From contig JAYKKR010000002.1 in assembly GCA_036971615.1 (NCBI GenBank), positions 3,100,001-3,164,000 of the forward strand: 64,000 bases of DNA, written 5' to 3'. Positions within the stretch are counted from its first letter, which is position 1. Each line of letters begins with the position of its first letter. The stretch comes from Amyloporia xantha. Lineage: Eukaryota > Basidiomycota > Agaricomycetes > Polyporales > Adustoporiaceae. The notes under the pieces are model-generated. The model was not told the origin of the DNA. It did not search any database and worked only from the letters and a program-made list of their open reading frames with translations. The position numbers and the translations under genes were made by a program. Of this stretch, positions 27,216 to 38,191 are shown one piece after another.

Positions 27216-28433
27216 TGAGTGTATTAAGAATGAAGATAATCAGTCTGAATCGTCGACAGGTATCATAGCGGAGTAATTTGTTCGCAGGGAACCTTTGAGA
27301 GCTTACGACCTAATGAAATATCTCAACCATCCACGTTTTAAGTACTGATATAGCAGTCAAGACGACTGATGGAGGGAAATGTCACCAATTGTCGTACAAT
27401 CTGATATCGTCCACCAAAAATAACCGTAAGCGTCACTCATAAGCTCAACTATCCAGTTTTATCTTATCTTATGTTATCAAGACATGGGCAAGTGATAAAT
27501 GAAGGGTTCCCTTGTATAGTTGCTATGTTTGGCAATGCAAAACCGACTGGAGGTATGGAAAATTTATATTTGCAGGCATTAAGATATACTCATTTGTACT
27601 CATATCTTCCGTCAAGTCAAGAAATCTTGCAACTCAAATTACCAGTCGCCATCCGCCAGACAGACCCACACTTTGACAAAGAAGACATCCATGGCTCAAT
27701 AGAGAAGAGGCGGCGGGTGCTGTCTTGTGACTCATCCAACAGGTCGAATCTCAATCATGTCTTAACGCCACATTTCGACGCCCTACCCAACAGCGTTCTG
27801 GTCCGTTCTGGTCTCATCCACTTGATGGTGTCACACGCCTTCTCTTGCGCTCCATCCAATCACCTTTTGTGCAACCTCTGAAAATCGCAGAGTGCATCCG
27901 AATGCTATAATACGAGCCCTTATCTTGATCGAAGACCCTGTGCATGAGGCGGTCATCGCCTCGTGATACCCATCGCAAGTCTCGTATCCTACATTGAGAT
28001 TAGGGGCTCATCGGAAACAACATCAGTTCTCCGATGCACCCGAAGTATATTTTCCCTTTTCGCTCTCGGCCCGGACCAAAAGGGTATAATAGAATTCAGG
28101 AAGGTGATGTGACATGTGATGCCCCTCATGTTCCGTAAAGTGGCTAAAAGCTCCTTCGCCACCCTGGATGTGACGTTGTTCACAACATTTGGTAGCAATG
28201 CGGAGGTTTGAAGGTGATAAATCGTCGCGGTAGATAGGGATGTTCCGGGACTTTTCACCATTGGAAGCCGTATTTGCTTGTCGACTAAGGAGCGCATTTC
28301 ATGGCGAAAAACACATGTAACCGCAGAATGAACTTCAGCTACTGTGCGAGACATAAAAGTACACATTGAGAAGCATGCTAGAGACACCGCCATGTAGGTA
28401 GAAGATATACTGGACAATGTACATTGAGCGAAC
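27216..28433. other. no recognisable gene
   Basis: An open plus-strand frame at 27471-27881 and a minus-strand frame at 28468-27989 are of moderate length but lack known motifs. The latter overlaps the 3' end of the neighbouring gene and may be its untranslated region. Confidence 0.3.
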
Positions 28434-29504
28434 TCAAGAGGCCAACGATGCCCAGGCTTGGATGGCAATCATTGCCTCGCGTGTGCTCACCGAGACAAAC
28501 TCCTTCGCTAACCCAGGCGCCGTCATATTTCCCTTGATGAGATCCCCCAACAGCTCAGTGACGATGGCGTCGGTGCCGACGATCAAGAAGCCATCTGCAA
28601 TGCCAGGACTGACAGCGGCAGCGGCCGAGAGTCCCAGAGCTTCCGCTGCGGCTTTGACTTCCTGGATATCTACAACGCGCAACCTGAAGGCCTGGGTGGC
28701 GGTGCGGAATGGCGCTGTAGACTTCGCCACTCTCGCCGGAGCTGGTCCAGAAGGTGGGCCGCCAGAGACTGACGACAAGGACGAAAGAAGGCTCTCGTGT
28801 TGCCCTAGGGAGAGCTTTGTGAGCGATTCAGCGAGCGTGTCCTGCGTCGCGGTCTTTGATTGAGACTGCATGTTTCGGCCTCCGTTGGTGGTAGATTTCT
28901 GAGGAGAGCTCGGAGGTGACTGTGCAGGCTTCCGAGTCGGGGTTACAGTCGGCTTGTTGTCTGGAAAGCACACTCTCGACATGAACACGGAATGAAATGT
29001 ACAGGAAGAGTAACAGACAGACCTTCCTCGGCGTCGTACTTTACCCAGTTGAAACCTATGTCACGCAACTTCTCCCTGTCCGCTCTTGCCAGCAGGAATA
29101 CCAACGCTTGCGCAAGAGTATCGACCCGCTGGAATCGACACTCATATTTGTCTGGGTTCCCTTTCACAAACATGGGGGCAATGTCGAGTCTAGGAACGTA
29201 TCAGTTTCAAGATAATGATTACGAACTCAGAGTATCGCACGTATGAGAGAAGGTGATAAGACCGATCCCTTGCCTCGGTCTATATACTGGGTAGATTCTC
29301 CCTGAAACTCCTTGGAGCGTCGAGTCTGCCTCGACGAAGGCGAAGGAGATCATCGAAGGAGGCCTCAGTCCTCTTTATCTCGTCATCTAGCTTGCTGAAG
29401 GCATCTTTGCAGATACCATGGACCCGTAGGGCTTCGTCTTCGGAGTCGCACTTCACTACGGTCGGTAATAATTTGCCAGTTGTGGTCAGGGCAGGTGTAG
29501 ACAT
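28434..29504 (-). CDS. hypothetical protein, three exons
   Basis: Exon 1 starts at ATG 29504 with MSTPALTTTGKLLPTVVKCD and has an acidic helical stretch, EDEALRVHGICKDAF. Exon 2 (about 29185 to 29018) contains KGNPDKYECRFQRV and ADREKLRDIGFNWVKYDAEE. An intron of about 62 nt (GTCTGT...TTCCAG) joins in phase to DNKPTVTPTRKPAQ and a Ser/Thr/Pro-rich linker. The C-terminal domain is Ala-rich: DIQEVKAAAEALGLSAAAAV, then IVGTDAIVTELLGDLIKG and STREAMIAIQAWASLAS, stop at 28434. The join of exons 1 and 2 is not phase-proven. Total is about 330 residues. There is no signal peptide or membrane segment. I do not recognise the family. Confidence 0.5.
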
Positions 29505-32500
29505 TCTTCGAAATTGTCAGTGATGTAACGAATGTGCGGACGAAATGTACCAACATATTGTTATAGACACCATGGCCCGGATTCCCGAGGAGGAAGAACC
29601 ACTGGTCGGGGTATGGCATGTTATGACGGAGATTTGGTTAAAGTCGTTATCGAGCAGGGAGTCGCTGAAGCCGTGAATGATCTGTCAGACCTCAACCTGC
29701 CAATATATACGCGATTAGCCTACAATACGCAAGCATTGCAACACAGCACCAAACACGTTGCCTTCTGATATAACACCCATCCAGGAACATCAGCGGCCGT
29801 ACGTTCATTTCCCTTCTATCTCCGAGAATAGAGAAGTTTGGCCATAAACACACATCCAAATTCAGCGGGAAAAGAACTGGATGGAGCCCTAGACATTGAA
29901 CGGTTGCCAGTCTGCGCAGTGGAGAAAGGCTGGACTATTTGTACCCTTTCTCACTGGGCCACTAGGGTTGAAGACGCCCTGACGGGAAACTGTCAGAGTG
30001 GTAAAAGAGAAACAACTAAAAGATTATGAGTACGACAACGATAAGACAGAGATAGATCATATAAGAAATCTCGATAAGGTGAAGAATAATGTAGTAGCTT
30101 ACCGAGAATTGGTACTAGTGACAGCATCGCGCCTATTAGAAGTCTGTATGAGAGCAACGCGTCGAAATTTGAAATCTTACGAATTCAGAGTAGCCATCCA
30201 GTGACCTGCCTGTATCTGCTACAATAACGGCCTCTTGGAGCTCGCCGTCCATCGTCATCTGGGCGATAAAATCTGTCCGGACCATATACAATTCCTTCAT
30301 CAAGTGAATATGCACCGTAGCTTGTGTCCCGCTTGGCATATCAACGTCTGAGAATGGTTCATAGGCATCCGCTATTCCTGCAAACAGGGTCGATCAATGG
30401 CTCTGACCCACGACCCCATGAACTAAAAAACAGTGTGAGCAGCCAGTGAAGTGATATTTGAAAAGGTAATTCCCATAGATAAAATATCGGCGGTACAAGG
30501 GAAATAATAGTGGTGGGCATGTCCGAATGCTCTTCATCCCACCGCAGATGGATTAGCGCGCGTCTAGACATTTAGAGCGAAATTTCAATCTGTATGCATA
30601 ACTCCCTGCACGATTATTAAAACTTCAAAAGAGCCCAAATTTCATAGTATGAAGATACTGGCATAGCTTACCGCTGAGAATGGAGCAATGTAGAGGTCGA
30701 GATTCATTACACGATATCAGAAATAAAAAAATATGCAGAAGGTCTGGGTGTTGAATCCCCTGGTCTCGTACCCAGATTGTATACATCGAAGCTATCTTAT
30801 TTGCGGCGGTGGGGTGCGACATAAGAGGTCTGCATACGAGACCAGGGATGCCCGTACTACGGGGCTGCGCGGCGAACATAAGCATACATACTTACCTCGA
30901 GAGCCTGGACGCGTCGCGGCATCACGGCTGATGTGGCTGACGCCTGACGCGGACACCTTCCACGTGTTCGCTGCTGGCTCGCCTTCTCCTCCCCGCTTCT
31001 TGCGCTGCCTTTTACGAATGCACACTTTTTCTTCTTCAACTCATCACTGCTTCTATGGATGTCCTCAAAAATGTGGCAACTGAGCTTAGTAAAGGGCGAA
31101 TAAGTAAAAAGAAGTCGACCGCTCCGCTATGACAGGCTTGCGTCGACGTCGACTTCCAAGTTGAAGTCTTTTATTACGTATTTGCACTTGCTATCGAGTC
31201 AGGCATAAAACTTGTTCTTAACTGGATATTCACATTTGTTTCTGCGCTCCTATTCCTCTCGGTGCATCCAGCCATATTCTGCGTCTCTAGAAGACCAACA
31301 TCTTGCCGCTTGTTGAAGACCATTCTCCCCATGCTGTCCAGACCGAGGATGCTGTCGTGGCTCCCACGAGGTGTATGTGCCGTGTTATTCTGTCCGTAAG
31401 CTTCACATCTTATTACTAGCTGTGTACTCTGGGGGCAGATTTTTCCCCTACAGATTGCCTCGTTGGTGAATCCTGTCAACAGTGATCGGTTGTCAGATAT
31501 CTTGCACTGCAGAGATTAAATCGGATATATTGTTTCGGCTATCCACCATGTACAGCGTGGTATTTGTGCCGTAGTCTGCAAGCGCGCTCCGTCCAGAAGC
31601 GATCCGGTGTGGACACCTACATGCCCCAATATTCTTGGATGAATTTTCCTTCCTAAGACCGTTATCCCGCCGCCCCATAATCAAAATGTTTGCCTCAGGC
31701 TCGTAGTGCATAATTGGTTCGACAACGCTACCTATGACTATGGTTGGTAGTTGTTGCGAGGCGGATTTCCTCTGCGTAAATAAGCCCATGTGGTTCGTAG
31801 TCCTAATGGAGTCTTGTATAGGCTGTATGAGACGACCTGACTTATATCTGTTGTTAGAAAATATTCTCCTACACCACTCCATTATCGTGGATCGATCGTT
31901 CAAACGTTTTAGGTTGGATCTGTCAATTCCAGTAACAGCCAACCAGCAGATCAGTCCCCGATGGTGTTGGCCGATCTGAAAGTTGAAACGCACAATTACC
32001 GCTCGATGCTCAGGCAATACACTAAGGATCCGTCGATCGTGGTGCGGCTTCTGTGGTAGCCGGAGACTGTAGTAGGCGGTGACCTATGTGGGTTGAATTA
32101 TCAGCAATCTCTAAAAATATAGGAACCGGGCGGCCACCTCCGGAATCGTGTACCGTGACTCCTATTTGTCGCTCCATGGGAGCTGGCCTGCTAGCCATGG
32201 CCGTCCGCGCCCTCCGGATCCCATCAGCAGATGACAGATTACCCATCAAAGTAGACGTACCTTCCTACCCTCTTCCTTTTCGCACAGAACAGGATAATAT
32301 CGAGCCATTACATAACATGCGGCTTCATGCGAGGGGCGACGAAATACTGGCAATGGGGTTGCACAATCGGGGACCTCTGCGACTTCGTTAGTGGGATGGA
32401 GGACTCGTTAGCGGGATTAAGGCCGTGCAGGCAGATAAGGCAATCTAACTGTCTCAACAAATTCCACAATTTTGACTTTTCAATTTCGACTAGAAATCCA

Positions 32501-32629
32501 AGGCGAGCCGACTCAGCTGAGTCGCAGAAGAAGGTCAGTTTGGCTAGACTCATGCACTTTTGAAGTGTTCTTCATAGCACTCGTTCAAGTTGCTTGTGCC
32601 CTCATAATCGAGTGCGGTACTCGCCCGGC

Positions 32630-32712
32630 GTGCCATCCCACTATCAATCTCGAGACACATCCCACTATCGGACCGCCATCCCACTATCCGGCCGCATTCG
32701 CACTATCCCAGT
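32630..32712. repeat. short imperfect repeat of catcccactatc
   Basis: The string catcccactatc occurs three times and a variant (attcgcactatc) once, at intervals of about 20-23 bp. The patch is flanked by the small inverted pair cgcccggc / gccgggcg. Confidence 0.6.
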
Positions 32713-33462
32713 ACCGCAAAACTAGTATATACTCGCTTCGTGCCGGGCGTAGAAATTGACATCGACTACGTTGCTGCAGGATCAACTTCCAGGCATTTTG
32801 TTTTTGCAAATGTCTGAAATCAGCCCTGAGGCTCAGTCCGTGAATGATGGCCCGATGAGTGATGAAGTTTGAATGGTTAAGGCACAATAGCGGGGACCCC
32901 AACCTCGGTATCCCACAGTAGTTCCGAGAGGCCTAGCCGTGGTCGCGGAGTACAGCATATAAGGAAGTTTGACCGGAGATTGTCCCAAATAGTAAGGTGT
33001 TCCATTATGATCTTCTCGTCGGCGTTGACCGATGATTGGCTGTAATGCGTTATCTGCCCTAGCGATGGAATGTCTGAACGGAACGGAACTAATCATTCTA
33101 TTGAACGCGTTTTAGTCGCGACACACTCTAGTTCGGTTTGTTGACCTCTCTGTCAGATTCAAAGCGAGGTATGTGCTATCCCGTATAAGGGGTATTCGCT
33201 GCTCGATCTGGCCCTATAGCTTCCTGCCTCTGATTTCCACAGGTTGAGACATCAAGCAGGCGTAAACGGACACGTCAATAGCTCGTGGCGATTACGGAAC
33301 GCGCCAGTCTCTCCATTGAATATTGCCGTTTATATCGACGTATATGATATTTCCTGCGAGAAGGGTATCTGTCTTTCCATCCTGGTCCCTTTAGCTTGCC
33401 CGCTTACCCGTCCAGAATCCGAAAATCGCACACACGTCCGCCAGCATCTTGGGTGAGCAACT

Positions 33463-33530
33463 CACGTTGCAATGTCGCATTATAAGCGCCATGAGCCGCT
33501 CACGTTGCAATGTCCTATTATAAGCGAGGA
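33463..33530. repeat. two-copy tandem repeat, period about 37 bp
   Basis: The string ctcacgttgcaatgtc followed by cattataagcg (second copy ctattataagcg) is present twice. It lies just upstream of the bZIP gene's presumed start and may sit in its promoter or 5' leader. Confidence 0.65.
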
Positions 33531-33593
33531 CGTGCTAATAGTCAGGTCCGGTCTCATCGTGGTCTTCTTGCTGACCCCCTTCACTTACATTAC

Positions 33594-35040
33594 ATGGCCT
33601 CGTTGTCCCTCACCTCGGAAAAACGTACGTTTTCGCAATTGGATCCTGAAGGCCCATCTAGGAATCCCGTAGGTACGCCTTGTTTAGTGCCTAGCTAGTG
33701 GGCACATGTGACCGCTACCGAAGAACGATCTAGAAATGCCAAAGGTACGCCTTGTTTAGTACCTAGCTGGTGGGCCCATCTGACTGCAGCTGAAGCGCAA
33801 GCGAGACACCGCGCGAAGCGCAAAGCATACATTGAACAGGCAAGAAGCTTTCGTAAATAATTGACCACCATTGCCTGTGCTTACTATAGCCATTGAAGAT
33901 GGAGCAGACTGTATTAAAGTTGCAAATAGCCCTAGCTCTGTCGCCTGATCAAGTGGAATCACTACCTCCCCCTCTCGCTAAAATTCGCGAACTGGAAGAG
34001 GAGAATGCATCGCTACATGCAGAGATTGACGATCTGCGCCGTCAGCTTGCTCTCAGGAAGACAGCGTACTCTTCTTACATGAGCAGTCGCACGGACAATC
34101 TCACACCCACAGACGATAGCCGTGTAGAACCTGAAGTGGGGCGTCGAAGGGTTATGGCTGAGGATAAGGTTCACGTGGTGCGTCCTTGCTCTGCATTTTT
34201 TCCTGGTATTTGTCTCATGTACCTACTGCCAAATCGACATGCCTCCCCTGCTTCTCAGGTTTCAAACAAGTTCTATGGATATAACGCGCCGCCGCCTCTA
34301 TCAACCCCATTGATCTCTGGACGTTATTCTTACGCTCAGCAGGCAGCAGCTCACGAAAAGAGCAAAGCACAATCTGTCTCGTCAGCATCTGAACATCATT
34401 CTTACGCTCAACTGGTGGCTGCTTATGGGAGGAGCATAACGCCATCAGTTTCACCAGTCTCTGGACATCATTCTTACACTCCACATTCAGCGACTTACGA
34501 GAGGAAGAATGCAGGCTTCGTTCCGCCAGCCGGACATTTCGCTTACACTCGACAGGCAGCATATCACGAGGGAAACAGTGCATCCTCCATGGCTTACTCG
34601 CATGTATCGGCAGAGCATTCAGTGCCTAGCACGCCTTCGGGATCAAGTGCCACCTCGAGCTCCCCCTTAGGCTTCTTGGCGAGTATCTTTTCTGTTTTGC
34701 CAAGTCTTGTGTTTGTGCCGATCAGCACTGGCACGCGCTTTGAGCTCTGAACACTAGTGACATTCTTCTTTCTGTTGACAGCCATTTAATAACGCGCCTT
34801 CGTCGGAACCTCGCTCTCAACTTCGTGTAACACTGCCGACCAGGGGCGATGTGGTAATACCCTCCTCTTCGCACACAAGCAATCGATATGAATATAGAAA
34901 GTCCGAAGCGGAACCTTACGAGGTCAGCTTTCCTGTCTCTGCATGGGGTTTCAAGCCTGATGGCCTAAATTGTCTATCAGCATTACGCTCCCGGCCATTA
35001 CAGCGGCTACGCTACGACCTCGTATCCTCGCGAAGCTAAT
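33594..35040 (+). CDS. bZIP transcription factor with duplicated intron
   Basis: Exon 1 (33594-33672) begins MASLSLTSEKRTFSQLDPEG. A 21-nt microexon (33724-33744) and exon 3 (33796-33839) join in phase to give ERSRNAK then AQARHRAKRKAYIEQ, the bZIP basic region with the N-x7-R signature. A GC-AG intron (33840-33889, CAG/GCAAGA) leads to LKMEQTVLKLQIAL, LPPPLAKIRELEEENASLHA and EIDDLRRQL, a leucine-zipper heptad. Downstream are four ~24-residue repeats rich in Ser/Tyr/Ala. Later introns lie near 34180-34258 and about 34700-34771, and 34924-34981 (GTCAGC...TATCAG) joins to HYAPGHYSGYATTSYPREAN and stop at 35040. The junction of the last-but-two exons is uncertain. It probably binds DNA as a dimer in the nucleus; target genes are unknown. 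Confidence 0.8.
33673..33795 (+). repeat. tandem duplication of intron plus 21-nt exon in bZIP gene
   Basis: Two 51-nt introns (33673-33723 and 33745-33795) start gtacgccttgtttagt and end gaag; I count 43 of 51 identical positions. The exon tails before them are also related (tctaggaatcccgtag and tctagaaatgccaaag), so the duplicated unit is 72 nt. Each copy has a gac-type branch-point candidate about 15 nt before its AG. Confidence 0.85.
34316..34600 (+). repeat. four in-frame ~72-bp repeats in the bZIP C-terminal half
   Basis: Units start at 34316, 34388, 34460 and about 34529 and encode variants of SGHHSYAQ-AAAHEKS. The period is 72, 72 and 69 nt, always whole codons. The repeat is rich in Tyr, His and Ser and is probably disordered. 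Confidence 0.85.
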
Positions 35041-36002
35041 TGAATAGTCGTGCACGGCTGGCATGGATACTTCATTGCGCGAGTGCATTTTAATGAGTGG
35101 TTGAGGTTCGAGCTGTTGTCGATGAGCGGAGTATCATCGTTTTCGCAGTTTCTTGTGTAGTATTTCTTTGTCGTTCGACGGTTTCCTCCCCTGCGTCTAA
35201 TGATGAGTGTTCATAATTTTCTGTGTATTACATCATTCGTTCAGAGACGGGGCCTCGATCTTTGTCAAACGGGGGGCAGTGACTGCAGGCTGCTCGCTGG
35301 ACTGACCACGGTGTGGCGAGAAAGTTATCCCTCATATGTTAGCATGATGTCAAGAACTGAACGGAAATTAGAATGTGTATGTCAAGTCCGCCATCACGAG
35401 GGACGACCAGGAACGCGGGCTGGCAGACAAAATCTAGTGAGTCGTCCAACTTCAAAATTGTCTGATTCTTTCTTCGCACCCAGAAACGACACCAGATCTC
35501 GCGCAACGACCCTCACTTTGTGCGTCTGGCTCTGCATCCCAGACACTGACTCGGGGATAACACGTCGTGCACTTCCAATCCAACGTGTCTCCGCAGAGCT
35601 CACAGTGCTACAAAGCCGACCACCGCCTAATCTGCCCTCCAGATGGCTATGTTGGACGCTCTGAACTTCTCCTTCTAACGCTGAAGTCATGATTTTCATC
35701 GGAAATGCATCGTGACATATGTAGGATCTTCAAGGATCTTTCTCCCGTGACGATTTGGCGAAGGCCTCTCAAGAGACTTACTCATTTAAAGGGAGTTGCA
35801 TGTCATTGGCGTGTTAGTCTAGAGAGGCAACTGCACGACTCGGACTTGCGGCGATGTCACTGAGGTACAACCAATTCTACTCCAGTTTACCCAAAATATT
35901 ATAGCGTGTATGATAAATATATCAATACCCCTGTGTCCAGATTGTATCGCCAGCGATCATCGAGCCCAGCTTGGAGTTCGACCGACTTTAGTGATTTTTT
36001 AA
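35041..36002. other. intergenic between bZIP and MFS genes
   Basis: The 3' ends of the two genes face each other. A plus-strand frame at 35200-35664 is open but shows no motif. It is most likely non-coding. Confidence 0.35.
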
Positions 36003-38191
36003 TCATTGGGCAGGCTCTCGAGCCAGCGCCCTCTGCCGCCACTGGTCACCTTTCCACCACACGAGCAAAATCAGCAGCTCAGAGATAACCATTAACCCCG
36101 CCCACATCGAGTACAGGCCGCCGTCGCCCATATAGTCCTGAATAACAGTCAATTACACCATTAGATCTGTTACTGACTGTCTCGAAAGGCTACAAGGACC
36201 AAACCCGGGGGTGTGTTCAGGTAAACGGGATACATACCTGCAATGGAACTGCAATTTCTGTTGCAATAAACCCAAACAAGCCACGAAAGCAGCTATTCGA
36301 TGCGACAGCTGACGATGAAAGGCCGACGTTAGCATCGACAATATATGCCAGCGTGCTTGTATAGATGCATCTAAACGAAGGTAATATCAGTCAACGAGCA
36401 TAGGCACACACAGCGACGTACATCATGAGGAACCCTGCTAGAAAGAGTACAACGCAGATGGCAGCCACATTAACCCGTTCCTCACATACCCACCCGTACA
36501 CCACCACGGTGGATGGGAAAAATAACATGAAAATCATCGTGCTCTGTAGGCGCATCTGCATATGTAAAAGAGTCAGTGAATTGGGTCATACGATGAGCTC
36601 GGTGCACAATAAGCGTACCTCCGCGTCATGCTTTCCCCCATTTTTAGCCTTCACTTTGGCCAAGACAAAGTCTGAGTAACGTCCGCCTAGAACACTTCCT
36701 AACAGAGCGCCTGACCGAATGAGCAGTCAGACACTGATATACTTGTCAACATCAGCAATGCGAACCTGCTCCGAAGGCGAGAAGGATGGCTCCAATTTTG
36801 AGAGCATCGTAATGATAGACTTTCGCTAGCGTTATGGACGCAGTGTATATGATGCTGTATTCAAACCCAAAAAGCAGAGCTATCAAACATCTTATCAGAT
36901 GGGACTTTCCCCAGATATGAACTCGCGGCAAACCAGATGCAATAATAATAACAATGTTGTTCGGACGACGCAGCACTCGCAAGATCAGTCCAACTGGATT
37001 GACGTCTTTTAAAGTAAGCTTAATTTCCTTGACAGGCGCACCACCCTTTGTAGTAACGGGCTGGGCTTCTGTATCCTTTTCCACAATGATTGCAGCGGCT
37101 GATATGGTTTCTTCCTTGACATTCTGCTCTGGTTTCCCGTGTTTCGGCAGTACCCTCAAGTGACTGAGGTCGGGCGTTGCAGCCTCGTGCAATTGTACCC
37201 TTTTAATGCAGCTTGGTATGCAAGACTACGTTCGTGGCGGAAGGTGTCCTTGAAAAAGATGAAGGAAACGGCACAGAGACCTGTCAAAATTACCAGTAAC
37301 CAGAAGGTAGCATGCCAGTTGAAGGCCTGAGTTAGAATGCCGCCAAGGATGGGTCCAAGAGAGGGTCCTAGAAGTGGGGCGCTAGGATTATCCAACATCA
37401 GCAAAGAGGAAAAGATCAGCTCCAATAATTCACGAATCACTATGCCACTTCATACCATAAGTATATACCCATCATGGTTCCCCTCTCAGACGGTTCAAAC
37501 ATGTCTGCCAAAGTCGCTGTGCCAATTGATACTACTGCGCTCGCTCTACAAGACGATACAGTAAGCGGGTCGTTCACCATCGTGGAAAGAATATTGCGCT
37601 TTGTAGCATACTCACCCGGCTGCTTGCAAACATCGCATACCAATAAGCACATCTATGGTTTTGGCGGTAGCTGACACTATGCAGCCTAGCATACAGAGCG
37701 AGATCGACAGTAGATAAACAATCTGAACGAGGTAAGTTAGCGTGAATATTGTATTATTCGATATTGGTCAGCTCACCTTTCGACCTTGAATCTCGCTGAT
37801 AGCGCACCAAATCAAGGGAAACCCCCCTTGTATCAAAATAAAGAGCGACACGGTCAGACTCAGCTGACCGCTCGTCGCATGGAGGTCGGATTCAATCTGG
37901 GAAATAGCAGCTGTTCCCAGGCTCGGCATAAGTGACGCAATTGGTAAGGAGAGGTACTCGCGATTGTATATATTGCCACCAAGGCCTGCGGTCATGGCGG
38001 CCGCACAAATTAGTATAACTACAACGAGCTACGTACGTTTTGCACAATCAGCTGCGTTCTACTTGCCACCTCGCGCGGACACTTTTTATACATTACCTTG
38101 CGAGGCTTGGACCATGCCCGGGGTCATCCTTGACCGCGGCGTGTTCTATGTCAGGCTTTACCGGCTGTTCCAATTGTACTATCTCAAGCAT
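36003..38191 (-). CDS. MFS transporter, DHA1 drug:H+ antiporter type
   Basis: At least eight exons can be followed. The cytosolic N terminus (ATG 38191) reads MLEIVQLEQPVKPDIEHAAV. Then come TM1 (VVVILICAAAMTAGLGGNIY), TM2 (HATSGQLSLTVSLFILIQGG), GRK at the loop 2-3 motif, TAKTIDVLIGMRCLQAAG, and SIGTATLADMFEPSERGTMM (TM4-5). APLLGPSLGPILGG is the antiporter motif C, followed by LAYQAALK, a hydrophilic central loop (about 37190-36990), NPVGLILRVLRRPNNIVIII, FGFEYSIIYTASITLAKVYH, LLGSVLGGRYSDFVLAKVK, and a C terminus ending LAREPAQ at 36003. These sequence features and the central loop match fungal DHA1 transporters of the QDR/DTR kind. It would export toxic or metabolic compounds at the plasma membrane; substrate unknown. 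One frame break at 37202-37205, before the central loop, needs one more A in an A4 run. The splice between the first and second exon is phase-uncertain. Confidence 0.85.

Larger units (their letters stand above)
29505..33593. other. unassigned region
   Basis: Minus-strand frames at 30571-30359 and 30339-30136 (with SGTQATVHIHLMKEL and EAVIVADTGRSLDGYSEF before a GTAAGA donor) look like exons of an unrecognised gene. A longer minus-strand frame at 32017-31493 has no motif I know. Two small repeat patches are listed separately. Confidence 0.3.

Noticed and set aside
33673..33744. Premature TAG in the first 24-codon copy of the bZIP gene, taken as a pseudogene mark
   Set aside because: The TAG lies inside the first of two duplicated introns; splicing gives a normal basic region.
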